Assembly (NCBI GenBank): GCA_963924555.1
Contig: OZ004589.1
Coordinates: forward strand, 6,696,001-6,760,000
Reading direction: 5' to 3'
DNA from: Crambe crambe
Lineage: Eukaryota > Porifera > Demospongiae > Poecilosclerida > Crambeidae
DNA length: 64,000 bases
The notes beneath the pieces are model-generated. The model saw only the letters and a program-made list of their open reading frames with translations, had not been told where the DNA came from and did no database searches. Every line of letters begins with the position of its first letter. Position 1 is the first letter of the stretch. Position numbers and translations under genes: made by a program. Shown in pieces: positions 53,003 through 64,000 of the stretch.

Positions 53003-54644
53003 TTAGACACTCAAATTAAAAAAAAAAAAAAAAAAAAAAAGAAGGTAACTCTCTTGGATACATAACTAATGTGATATGGACATTGCAGATAATTATATTT
53101 ATTTATTTATTTATTTATTTTCCCTCTACTCCAGTCATTTTGTATTATGATCATTGTTATGTAACTAATGACAACAACACATGCACTTATATATTATTAC
53201 TATATTATTTATTCTGCCAACTCTTGCTGTAATCTTGCTGTAATCTTGCTGTAATCTTGCTGTAATCTTGCTGTAATCTTGCTGTAATCTTGCATGGTTT
53301 AATGAGATTAATAGCAAAGGCTTATTGTACAAAATGATACAAATGTGTGTAATTTTATACGTAGCTGCCATGGAATAAGATGAATCCTTACTGTGACCAA
53401 TGCCCCTGTCACAGTCACACCTTAGAAAGGTGTAAGAAGCGGAGCTAGGACAGACAGCCATGGGTGAGAGTTCAGCCACCCTGTAATGAGACCACCTCTC
53501 TATTTAAGGCTGACATGGTGGAGTGGTCTTAATATATAGAGAGAGAGGTGGCTTCATTACAGGGTGGTCTCATTACTGGGTGGTCCTATTATATTATAGC
53601 CTAGTGCCAACCTCTTTAAGCTATAAAAGTCAGTAATTTATAGCACAAAAGGTGTAATATATTTAGAGGATGAAATACCCTTCCTGGGGTAAAATTGGAA
53701 ATAAAAGAATGATATTTCACACTATATAATATGGTAGCTATGCCTTAGCTACCACATCAAATTGTTACGGTGGAAGTTTTTAAAATTATAGCAAACACAT
53801 CATTAACTTCTTTGAATACCAATGGCTATCCCTCAGCTCTCTAATTCGATAATGTGCTCCTTCTCTTGGAAAAAAAAATGAAATCAATGTTCTTCCCTTC
53901 TTCATGTGAGAACATTGGGCACTCATTGAGTTAGTAGCTAAGCAAATCATAGCAACTATGAGATGATACAACATTGTCGGCTGGGAATGATTTCAAAACA
54001 TTCTTCTATTTGCATACAATAGTAGCGAGTGGAATAAAAATGATCTCATCTGAGACGAGTTGGAGACACTAATATTACACTGGATCATGTCCTTGCTTAC
54101 CAAAACTCTTGATTAGTCAATTTTTCTTGTTTGACAATAGGCAGCTCATTACAGAGGAACATAGCTAGCACTTTGAGAGAAGCTGTAAGGTTTAGGTGAA
54201 AAAAGGTCAAAATGATCTGACTATGACTTCAAAAATTAGTTAGAAGAGTTGTCTATAAAATTAAGGGTCTGGACCCCTGGAGCCCTGCCCTGCCCCCCTC
54301 TTCCTCCCCCTGGCTTATCCAATATTTGCATACTCTGAAAATCTTATGAAATGTAATGAAGCTGCCCCCTACTTCTCCACCATGTGCCAATAACAGCTCC
54401 TCCCTATCCCTACTTCTCTATCAATCAAGGTCACTTTTCCTGACCTATAATATGCAGATTTCACCGTAGCTAGCAATAGTCACTGAAATAAGAACTTCAC
54501 TACTTCACTGTGTGCTGCTACACAAACCTTTCCTTCCTGACACCACTTGCTACAACAAATCTTTCCTTCTCTTTCCTTCCTGCAGCTTCTAATTGCTAAA
54601 GCTGTGGTCAATCAAGAAGACATAGTAATACTTGCAAACTCTAG
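53003..54644. other. Intergenic with simple and tandem repeats
   Basis: Poly-A (53018-53040), (TTTA)n (53095-53120), seven copies of TTGCTGTAATC (53224-53292), and a MITE-like stretch near 53485-53590 where GAGACCACCTC and related words repeat in both orientations (GGTGGCTTCATTACAGGGTGG). No gene seen. Confidence 0.7.
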
Positions 54645-54843
54645 GTACTCGATCTAGCTGAAGCCATATACTCATCAATGTTTGAATACCTGACCCATGA
54701 TAAATTTTATGTGTCATTCTTCAAGGATCCCGATAAAATTCAAAAAGAAATGAAGGAATTCCCAAAATCTTGCAATTGCATTACAAACTATAAGCCAATA
54801 CAGGATCTTAGCTGTTTCATCTACAGTGAAAGGATGTCAAAGG
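54645..54843 (+). pseudogene. Orphan exon resembling the small secreted protein family
   Basis: After an acceptor (CAAACTCTAG) the frame reads VLDLAEAIYSSMFEYLTHDKF ... CNCITNYKPIQDLSCFIYSERMSK up to a possible donor (AAG|GTATTT). This is a helical, Cys-containing, phase-0 segment like the exon 2 of its neighbours (VRKLNTM, VSDLLKN). No signal-peptide exon was found upstream and no later exon could be joined. It is either a relic or an incompletely seen gene. Confidence 0.35.
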
Positions 54844-54911
54844 TATTTGAAAGTTGCACCATGCGCTCTTTCCTTTTTGTACTGGTACAGAAAATGGGGG
54901 TATTTAGCTAA

Positions 54912-56678
54912 GGAAGCGGACCTTAGGAAACTATAAGTCCTGTAGACTACTTTTGTACTTTATCATGCACAGTACTATGTAGCTAACACATAAAGGTGGA
55001 AAAATTTATTAGCTATGCTCCGTGGTATTTAGCTTTGTGGCTAGCTACTCACTATACAGTATAAAGACACGTACTCCATACACAAAAATAACCCAGTGTA
55101 ACCTCCAAAATTAATAGTGGACACAATTGGGATTGGAGGTTATTTTTGTATGGAGAGCTAAAGGTATTTTTAGATTATGACATTTTATATTCATCTGCTT
55201 TCCTCCATGTCAATGATCCAGACAGATTGTCACCATTTCATGCATGGGTACTTGAGAAGACATGTCTTCTCCACATTTCTGGGAAATGGGGGTGGGATGG
55301 GATAAGCTAAACAAGCTCGTTATTAGAAGGAGTGAAGGCCAATTAAGCTCGTGCTTTTGTTCAGGAAGAAAATTGAGGATTTTTCTTACTGCCCACACAC
55401 TAATCCTGTGGGTGTTAAGATATACTATTCTTAATGGACCTTGCGATAATTACTACCACCTCTTGTCATGCACTTTGCATCAGTTTGCATCATAAAGTAT
55501 CGCTGCTGTGTGGAATGTTTCAAGATGGATTATTGAATGTCTGTAGTTATCTTTGAAGCTCTTAATTGAATGACTAATTAATGTTCAAAGTCAATGCAAC
55601 AGCTAATGGTTTATCATTGTAGCTATATTTGGCTCAAGTAAAATTGTCAATAGCAGCAGCTAAGCTGACATGAAGAAAAAAATCTATGTATAGCTACCCA
55701 TGATGTGACGTGGTTGGCTATGAAATCTTTTCATGCAAAATACTAAGCAAAGTGAGTAGCTGTATTAAATGTTTTTGATGACGATTATATATGCACCTTG
55801 CAGGGGAAATGCTATTCCCCCTTACTATACTCATACTGCATAGGTGTAGGAAAGGGGGGGCAGGGGGGGCATTTTCCCCCCCCCACTTTTATAGATGGGG
55901 GGGGGCATTGCCCCCTCACATTCCACATTCACTTTTCCAGCTGCTATTGCATGCTTCTACACATTCACAAGGATTTAACAGATAAAATTGATGACGTTGA
56001 AATAGCTAAAGCTTGAGCCCCCCCCCCCCTTGATGGATAATAATTATAGCTTTATATACCTAGTCACTTGCATTAGTTTGCTGAATTGATAATTCTTATA
56101 CATTGAAAATATCTTAGCTGAGTAACACAATAATTATAGATAATCTTCCTGAGCCATCCCTTTTCTAGAATCCTGGCTACAAGCCTGTTATCAGTCTATC
56201 AATTATTATCTCCATTAGCTATGGATCATTGTGCTCTCACAAGTGAAGAGCATCTGCACTACTGTGGCCTATCTAACTGCAGCAAAATTGCTTGTATGCA
56301 TGTAAGTGAAAGATTGCTTGCTAATTGTAGCTAGCTGTCAAAGCCCAAAAGATTAAAAAAAATTTTTTTTTTGCTGTTTTGGAATAGCAGCCAAGCTAGC
56401 TAGCTACAGCGCGCGGGTCTATATCACGCGCGCGCTTGAAATCACAAAGGATATGACGTAATGTTATAATGTAGAGACAAAATTAATACTTTTTCTATGA
56501 TTATTATTATTCATTATTCAGAATAGGGAAAAGCCAGCAGTATATAAAGAAGCTGTTGGAACCTTTCCAACACAAGAAAAAAAGTTGATCTTCAATAATA
56601 TCTCTTAGAAGGAGAACCAATCAATCTTCATTCATTTCTTCTCTCCACACACATTTCACTATTAATAAACTACCAGAA
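54912..56678. other. Intergenic, with a G/C-tract element and a GC-rich palindrome
   Basis: Near 55845-56035 runs of G and C alternate (GGGGGGGCAGGGGGGGCA, CCCCCCCCACTTTTA), a pattern seen in short mobile elements of aquatic animals. Near 56410-56440 lies GCGCGCGGGTC...CACGCGCGCGC. TATATAAAG at about 56540 is a likely TATA box for protein B. No gene seen. Confidence 0.5.
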
Positions 56679-57454
56679 ATGGCAATGATCAAGAGTGTCT
56701 CTGTCGTTATTGCAGCCACCTTCCTAATTACGCTGCTTGCTCTAGCAGCTGGGGCTCCATTGCGAGTCAGACGGGAGAATACTGAGTGCAGCACTGAAAA
56801 TGGATGCTTAAGTGAAGTCTATACTGGATTGAATCTGCTCTTCAGACTATCGGTAAGTAAATAGCTACCTGACTAGTTGTAGTTACTTTTGCCTGTAGCG
56901 TTAGCTTAGCTCAAGCTCAAGCAGCTAGCTAACCAGCTCCACCTACTAATTACGTCACGATTAATAATTATTAATTTTTATTGCGATTGCAGGTCAGTGA
57001 TTTACTGAAGAATGAATTCAACACCACTCTTAATATTTCCGTCTTCAATCAAAGTCCAGAACTCATCTCAGCCTTGACTATTACTTGTGATCTTCACTAT
57101 GCCCAAACAGAACTGATCCCTACTTTTGCTAATTCTTCTGATAATGTTAGTATGGTTGTGAAGGTCCTAAATGATGCAAATGTGGATGATTCATGCCTCT
57201 GGCTGAATGAGACAGTATCGGACGGTCATGTAAACTGCAGCAAAGAAAGCATCGAAAAAATCTGCAAGAAATGGGAGAATATCCAACAGTTCAACACTAC
57301 CACAGAAAACATCGAGTCAACTCTGGGGTCCACAGTAATAAGCACCATAGAAGACACTGCCAGTCAGACCTTAAGCTGGATCGATGACCATTTTCAGGCA
57401 ATAGACACCACACGAATACAATTGACCAACACCTTGGATTCTTTGTACTATTAA
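56679..57454 (+). CDS. Small secreted helical protein B (same family as A)
   Basis: Exons 56679-56852 and 56993-57454, phase 0, 211 aa. Signal peptide MAMIKSVSVVIAATFLITLLALAAGAP, a possible basic cleavage site (RVRRE), then helices with Cys (CSTENGC, TITCDLHY, DDSCLW, NCSKESIEKIC) and many Asn-glycosylation sites (NTT, NIS, NSS, NVS, NET, NCS). The C-terminal NCSKESIEKICKKW and SWIDDHF match protein A. A TATA box sits about 140 bp upstream. The mature protein is secreted; partner unknown. Confidence 0.78.
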
Positions 57455-59679
57455 CTGCACAATGCAGTTGCCTACCAAGCCCCACTCTATCACCACTTGA
57501 CTTATAAAGGCTCAAACTTACCCATCTACTTCTCTTTATACACAGGAAATTATAGGTCTATATATCTTCACCAGTGTGAATGCGATTCACAGTAATTATT
57601 ATGATTATATTATTTATTTCATCTCACAATAATTAGAAACAGACTAACTGTAATAGCTCAATATCACTTTTTGTATAGATAGTTGAATTATCAGATTTAT
57701 TTTGATTGAACCACCCATTTACTTTGATTCTACCACAAAGTCAAGTCAATTATGTAGATACCATGCATGGTTTCCTACACACCCACTTTTGTAGCCAAGC
57801 CTCTTTTTGGAGCTCACAGTTGGAGATAGAATTAGCCTCGTCCCCAGGCCCCTCCCAGACGACGCTAAGATGGAATCTACTATGATAGCTACGCTTATTA
57901 TAGTGATGCTTGATTATAATTAGTAGCACCTGGCGGTCCCTCTTCAAAGTTTCCCATAGCCCGAGTCTCAGGGTGGTACACTGTAGCTATGCCTGCTTAT
58001 GTATGTTAGCTAATAATTATTCCCAGTTCTTGTTGATCTTGCAACTTACATTATATCCATGCGTTGGCTTCAATTTATTATTATCACTGCATGAATGTTG
58101 ATTTTCTCGTAGTTGAGCTAATCTAGCTAATCTACAGGGTTCCAGATAACTATCTAGCTATATACATACTATGCAGCAATGCGTCAATACAGGACTTTAT
58201 TTAATCAGCATAATAATATTATTGCCCTATTCCCCCCATGCACAGATATTATATAGGCCCACAGATGATGTTGCACTAGCTGATCCATGCAGTGTCCATT
58301 TTTTTGCTCATGTTTCAAACTGAGCTAAGATATAGCTATAGCTAGCTTTAATAAGCTATATCACGTGCTGCCTAAGGCCAGTGTTAATGATGTATTCATG
58401 TTTCTGATCAACTTGGCTCACTAAAGAATTAAGCATTATTATCCCATTATTCCACAACAGTCAAATTTGCTCAGAGCTAACCAAGTATCCTTATAGCCTA
58501 GCTCCCCCCCAAACTAAAATAGCTAGAACCCTCGTGTGCTTTGATTGAGAGCAGTCAGTCAGTCAGTCAGTCAGTCAGTCAGTCAGTCAGTCTGTCTGTC
58601 TGTTTGTTTGTTTGTTTGTTTGTTGTCATTTTGTAGCAACAAGAGTGACAGCTGGGAGTGATGCAATGGCTGGTTAGCTTCTTATAAGATTCCTCAGGAC
58701 TAAAAACTTCAGGGTACATGTAAAGGATGCACTAGAATTATTTTTCCTGAGTGTAGGATGGAACATCCAAATTCCCAGTAGCTATATGAAAGCTTGCTGC
58801 TCAAACAGAATTGCACAATTACATAGCTACACTGCTCCACAGAGTGTTAGCTATATTTTAGTTTGGGGGGGGGGGGGGGGCTATAACGATACTTGGTTAG
58901 CTCTAAATGTGGATTTGCAAATTTAACTGTTGTGCAGAACTCTAATGGGATAATGTCTTAATTCTTTAGTGAGCCAAGAAACATGAATATCATTAAGTTA
59001 ACACTTACAGGTAGCTATATAGCTAACTTATTAAAGCTACGTATTATATTCTGCACCTTTATACAGTGTTACCTGTGGAAGTGAAGATATTGTCTTGTAG
59101 TCTCACTCTGACAAGCTATTAGCTACTATATTGATGATATTTATTGGTTGTTTTTTGAACCTTTGTGCATTAGCTAATCCATGAAATTAACCCCAACATG
59201 CTATTAATGATAATAACAACAATAATCATATCACATTTTGTTTACATAATCATGTTGCTAAGCAACATAATAATGTTGTTGAGCAACATCCTTAACTACC
59301 ATGAGCATTTCCTTGGATAGAATTACATAATGTGTAATTGGTGGGTGTCAAAACTCTATTCCCAACTTCTGTAGTGTGTGTGCAAGCAGAGAATCTGATC
59401 ACCATTCAAAAACCTTGCTCAATAACTATAGTGATTAAAATTTAATTACAGTCATTATCTCAATTTCATACAGTACAGTAGACTTAATTTAGCTCATAAA
59501 TCTAGTCCCCAATTTTAAAGAGAACTTGGGAACACTGAATTTTGCAATGTCTCATAGTACTCAGTACTCCCAAACAGATTAGCTATATATAAAAGAGAGC
59601 CTTTCTTTTTTTTTTAACTCAGAAATTGACCTCAGACCTACAGTGATCTCCACAAATATCCACAACAAAATAACATAAA
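57455..59679. other. Intergenic, AT-rich
   Basis: Holds (CAGT)10 followed by (TTTG)n at about 58552-58625, a G17 run at 58863-58880, and an inverted pair GCAACATAATAATGTTGTTG near 59270. TATATATAAAAG near 59586 is a likely TATA box for the next gene. No gene seen. Confidence 0.6.
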
Positions 59680-60589
<910 letters not shown>

Positions 60590-60711
60590 ATTGTCATATC
60601 ATTACTTGTCTTTGCCAACTCTCATACTGATACCAAATCATTAGTTATCATGTAAAATTATCATTAGTTATCATGTAAAATTATTATAACTCTCAGATAT
60701 TATTATAGTCT

Positions 60712-60759
60712 GCGACCCTTACCAACCCAACCCAGGCCCCTTGGGTTGGTAAGGGTCGC
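60712..60759. repeat. Perfect 19-bp inverted repeat between convergent genes
   Basis: GCGACCCTTACCAACCCAA (60712-60730) pairs exactly with TTGGGTTGGTAAGGGTCGC (60741-60759) around a 10-base loop. It lies in the 295-bp gap between the 3' ends of protein C and the EGF membrane protein. Confidence 0.9.
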
Positions 60760-60883
60760 CGATACGCTCAGTTTCGAGTGTAAACCTCTAATTAAACGAC
60801 TGGGCCCTATATGTGTACGTGTACGTGTACGTGTGTAGATGAATCTGCGCGTGCGCAGTGATTTCGTGTAATGCAAATTAGTC

Positions 60884-62828
60884 TTAGAATTTAGACATTT
60901 CCATAAAAATGTTAGCTGTTTGATCCTGAGAGGTATCTTGAATAGGGAGACCTGCATCATCATCAGCCTTCTCCATGTCATTTGACTGCGCACTAGCGGA
61001 AGCCTTGCTTTCTTCAGCTGCAGTATCAGGACTGACATTCTCATTTAGGTCACTGGTAGTAGCAGTTGTGGTCTTTTGAGGAGCTACCACAGATGATTTA
61101 GGCTTTCCTTTCTTTTTTATCCTACATAATTATTGGTCAAAAAATATAAGCTGTGTGTTAACATAGGCAAAGGTTATAAGGTAAAGGTCATCAAAAATAT
61201 GTGATCATATTAAAGGACTTGTACTCGATTCAACTGTAACTTTGTTTGATACCCTTTACCCTTTATCACTCCAGATTACCAATAGCAGATATTTTGGATG
61301 GCTGAACTCACTCACCTCTTAGGTCCATAACTCCCATGTTTTTTGCTTGCTATGAATACGACAGCTCCAATGATTATTCCAACAGTGATGAGGAAAATAA
61401 TGACAACTACCACCACTATGATGGCCGTAAAACAAGGCATTCCACAAGCAGGCTGAACCACCTCTACACATGAATTCAATGTTATGTAAATACTGCAACT
61501 AGACGCTCTAGACAGCAAACTGAAAGAATATTCAGGATCATATGAAAAAATAGTGTTACCATAGTCATTTGGTACACTGCTATGAGAATTTAAAAAATCA
61601 ACAAAAAACTGTTTACACATAGACAGCTTTTAATATACCTTCACATGTGTTCCCTCTAAATCCTGCCTGACAAAGACAGATGATATCGCCTGCATCATTC
61701 CTTGAGCATGTCCCTCTGTTGCGACAGGGGTTACGGACATCACAGTCGTCTATAGCACAGGTATCCCCAGAATAACCAGCACTACAGTTACAGCTGAAAC
61801 CAGGAAAGATATTTGTGCAGTTTCCACCATTTTGGCAAGGATTAGAGGTACATTCATCGATATCCTCAGAGCAAAACCGCCCGGAAGAACCAGGAGGACA
61901 AATGCAGGTGAAGTCTGAAGTATTTGTGGCATTTTGAGAGCAAGAAGATATGCAGGCACCATTAGTGTCATAGAAGCTACAGCAACTTGCTATGCCTATG
62001 CACTGACGTAGTCCACCACAGGTTAACGCACACACTGCAAAGATACAGTAATTCACATTCAAGATATGAAAAACAGTCAAGACTCAACATAGCAAACTGG
62101 CATTTTCAAAGATGCAATATATTAGCCCAATCATGGTTTTGATACTGTAATGATATTCATATCCTCACTCCTATTAAGTCCCATGAATATTGATATATGT
62201 AGCCATTACAGATAATACTCATTAACAGTCATCATGCAAAATTATATATTCCAAATAGAAGACACCATTAAGTCTAGATTTTTTTTCCTTTGCAGAGTCC
62301 TTCCTTGGAGGTGATTAAAGGGGTCATCTTTTAAATCGTCCCTCTTTCTACACCCTTACCTGAACAGTGTTCACTGTTGTTGTTGTTATTTCCAGCTCGT
62401 CGAGGACTGAGACACAGAAAACAATCTCTCCGTAGAGTGCTATTCAAGGTAGCATCGGGTGGGGTGGTTACAGTGTTCTCAGAGCTTCCACTTACTACTA
62501 TTCCCCACACGTCACCACTAGCGCAACTAAACTCAAATTGTGACATGGTTAGACTGTCATTGAGGTAGTACTCTGCCACCACTGATACATGCCTGTATCT
62601 ACCTCTCATCCCTGCAGTTGCTTCGCACACCAGATTGTATTGCACGAGTTGGACTTCTACTGAATATGGCGTATCATCAGCAAGCCTTTCTGCTATCAAG
62701 CCATTTGCAGTGGGTGCAGTTGAGTTTCCCAAGTCTTCAGCTGTGAGCTTAGTACAAGACTGACCACAGACTGGAGTGATAAATCCGTTCAGACAGAGTC
62801 CTAAAACAAGTATGCATAAAGTTTTCAT
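60884..62828 (-). CDS. Type I membrane protein with EGF repeats
   Basis: Exons 62360-62828, 61639-62034, 61316-61463 and 60884-61121 (minus) join in phase to 416 aa. Signal peptide [22 protein letters not shown], then about 130 residues of unrecognised ectodomain (LAEDLG.., [28 protein letters not shown]) with glycosylation sites. EGF-like modules follow: [12 protein letters not shown], the calcium-binding type [16 protein letters not shown]...[12 protein letters not shown], and [15 protein letters not shown]...[13 protein letters not shown] membrane segment comes next ([27 protein letters not shown]), then a Lys-rich, Ser/Asp-rich cytosolic tail of about 90 residues. Head-to-head with small secreted protein D. 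A receptor or adhesion role is likely; the ligand is unknown. Confidence 0.87.
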
Positions 62829-63130
62829 GACTCTTGCTGGCTACAGCACAAAAAGTGTAACACTTTTTGTGGGCGAAAACTTACTGCGCATGGACGGACA
62901 TAAATTTTTTTTTTTTTTTTTTTTTCGGACATAAACCGAATGCGCATGCTCAAGAGCGTCCAGGGCTCCGTCTGGACGCCAAATATTACTCGATTGCTGT
63001 TTCTGACTGGCTCATAAACACATACCCATGGTTTCGTAAGTTCCTTGAGTATATAATAAGCCGAATGGAGGTTCTAGGCTACAACCCTCCACCAATCTAT
63101 CTTAGCTACCACTATAAACAATCTTAGTCA
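62829..63130. promoter_or_regulatory. Bidirectional promoter with two hairpins, EGF protein / protein D
   Basis: CACAAAAAGTG TAA CACTTTTTGTG (62847-62871) and GCGTCCAG...CTGGACGC (62956-62963 / 62972-62979) are perfect palindromes. A T21 tract (about 62908-62928) is flanked by direct repeats of CGGACATAAA, and TGCGCATG occurs twice (about 62885 and 62941). TATATAATAAG near 63050 could be the TATA box of protein D. Confidence 0.6.
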
Positions 63131-64000
63131 ATGTCCACATACTTTATTGTAATACTGCTAATAGCAGTGCCTGCTATCGCAGCAGGAGTGGATCCACCCT
63201 TGGAGTCTTCAGGGATGATGGAACCCAGGAATTTGAGCTGCTTGGAGGTGGAGTTAATGACAACCTCATCACCTCGACGTCCCTATGATTGCTCGATCAC
63301 CACCTTCCGGCAAGCACGTGCAGCCGTCTCATTCGAGAAAGGCTTAGATCTGATCCAGGATCTACATGACAGGAGCCTCAGGGTGAGTAAATATAGTGCC
63401 TCTAGCTAAACAGTTGCTATAATAGCTAATACAAGATTATGATCTGTTCAGTAGTTGCTCCTACATTCTATGGTTTTGTTGTTGTTGTTGTTGTTGTTGT
63501 TTTTAAATTTTGTTGCTTTTTTCTTTTCCCTTGTAGCATTTGATTGAGCAAACACAATGTCCCGACGAAACCCTCAGCTTGCTTAATATGCAGACTACGA
63601 AAATCTTCAGCACCATGGACTACAGGGTATGGTGGAATCAATAGCTAAAGTCAATGGACATGCTGCCTTGGTGCAGACCACCCTTGCTACAAACCACAGC
63701 AACGACATGCAGGCCTTGTACGACATCCTACAGGGGATAGCAAAGGAGAGATAATAATTTGTGCTATATTTCAATAATAACAGGTTCTCCTTTTTATTAA
63801 AAACAGCTTTCACCAGAATATTGCAGAAATTGTCTAACGACTCCCTTGCTCCAAAACAGTGCTTCATGACCCCCAATTTGAAGATCAATATTTTCTTCAG
63901 AGACTGCAACATCGTCAGCTACATCTCAAAGACAGTTTCACTTGAGATGAGAAGAGTAAGAAGGAACACGCGATCATGGATTGATGGTCAAGGGGTGATC
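63131..64000 (+). CDS. Small secreted helical protein D, gene runs off the window
   Basis: Exon 1 63131-63380 encodes a signal peptide (MSTYFIVILLIAVPAIAAG) and a Cys-containing helical start (NLSCLEVEL, YDCSITTFRQARAAVSF). Exon 2 begins at about 63538 (HLIEQTQCPDETLSLL). Near 63624 the frame ends (VWWNQ stop), while an open stretch in another frame continues (MVESIAKVNGHAALVQTT...YDILQGIAKER). A later exon from about 63806 reads FTRILQKLSNDSLAPKQCF...DCNIVSYISKTVSLEMRR...SWIDGQG to the window edge. The Cys segment and SWID motif match proteins A and B. Either splicing is misjudged or there is a frameshift, real or from sequencing. Confidence 0.55.

Overview
The window is AT-rich genomic DNA of a multicellular animal. 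Genes are intron-bearing, mostly with short GT-AG introns, and microsatellites and small inverted-repeat elements are frequent. The protein families (p97/VCP, TRAF with a MATH domain, CARD, SETD9, EFCAB14, EGF-type membrane protein) are metazoan, and the compact genes and TRAF expansion fit a demosponge (Amphimedon-like). The species is an inference. All exon models below were joined by hand from splice signals and reading phase, and where I say phases agree I checked the lengths.

1-5479: 3' two thirds of a VCP/p97 ATPase gene (+). 5849-22641: four TRAF-family genes (+). Two have RING, TRAF zinc fingers and MATH; two have only a divergent MATH tail. A collapsed relic (7748-7925) lies among them. 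The cluster is split by a nested transposon: a 6.8 kb DNA transposon (8954-15734, 6-bp target duplication GAAATC, ends starting TAT, IS3EU-like) sits inside a non-autonomous hAT-like element (8685-16131, 8-bp duplication CTAATGAT). The inner element carries a spliced DDE integrase gene (+) and a seven-exon HECT ubiquitin-ligase gene (-), both with whole reading frames and sharing a duplicated first exon.

22381-30192: a tandem duplication of about 3.8-4 kb. Unit 1 holds the end of the fourth TRAF gene, a secreted S8 protease (-) and a broken SETD9 copy. Unit 2 holds a TRAF tail fragment, a protease paralogue with the catalytic His replaced by Arg, and the start of the intact SETD9 gene (+). 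31226-36768: a 12-exon RWD + PARP gene (-) with an H-Y-E triad; a CARD-domain gene (+) lies inside its eleventh intron. 36969-48773: an EFCAB14-like gene (+), a single-pass membrane protein with a coiled-coil ectodomain and C-terminal EF-hands.

50791-64000: three to five genes for small secreted, probably helical proteins (+), which I match to no named family, plus a type I membrane protein with EGF repeats (-) head-to-head with the last of them. Three of the small proteins share a C-terminal pattern (a Cys segment, then a W-I-D/R helix), so this looks like a tandem family of undescribed secreted ligands or effectors beside a candidate surface protein. The window as a whole is rich in signalling modules (TRAF, CARD, PARP, HECT, secreted factors), but any functional link between them is speculative.
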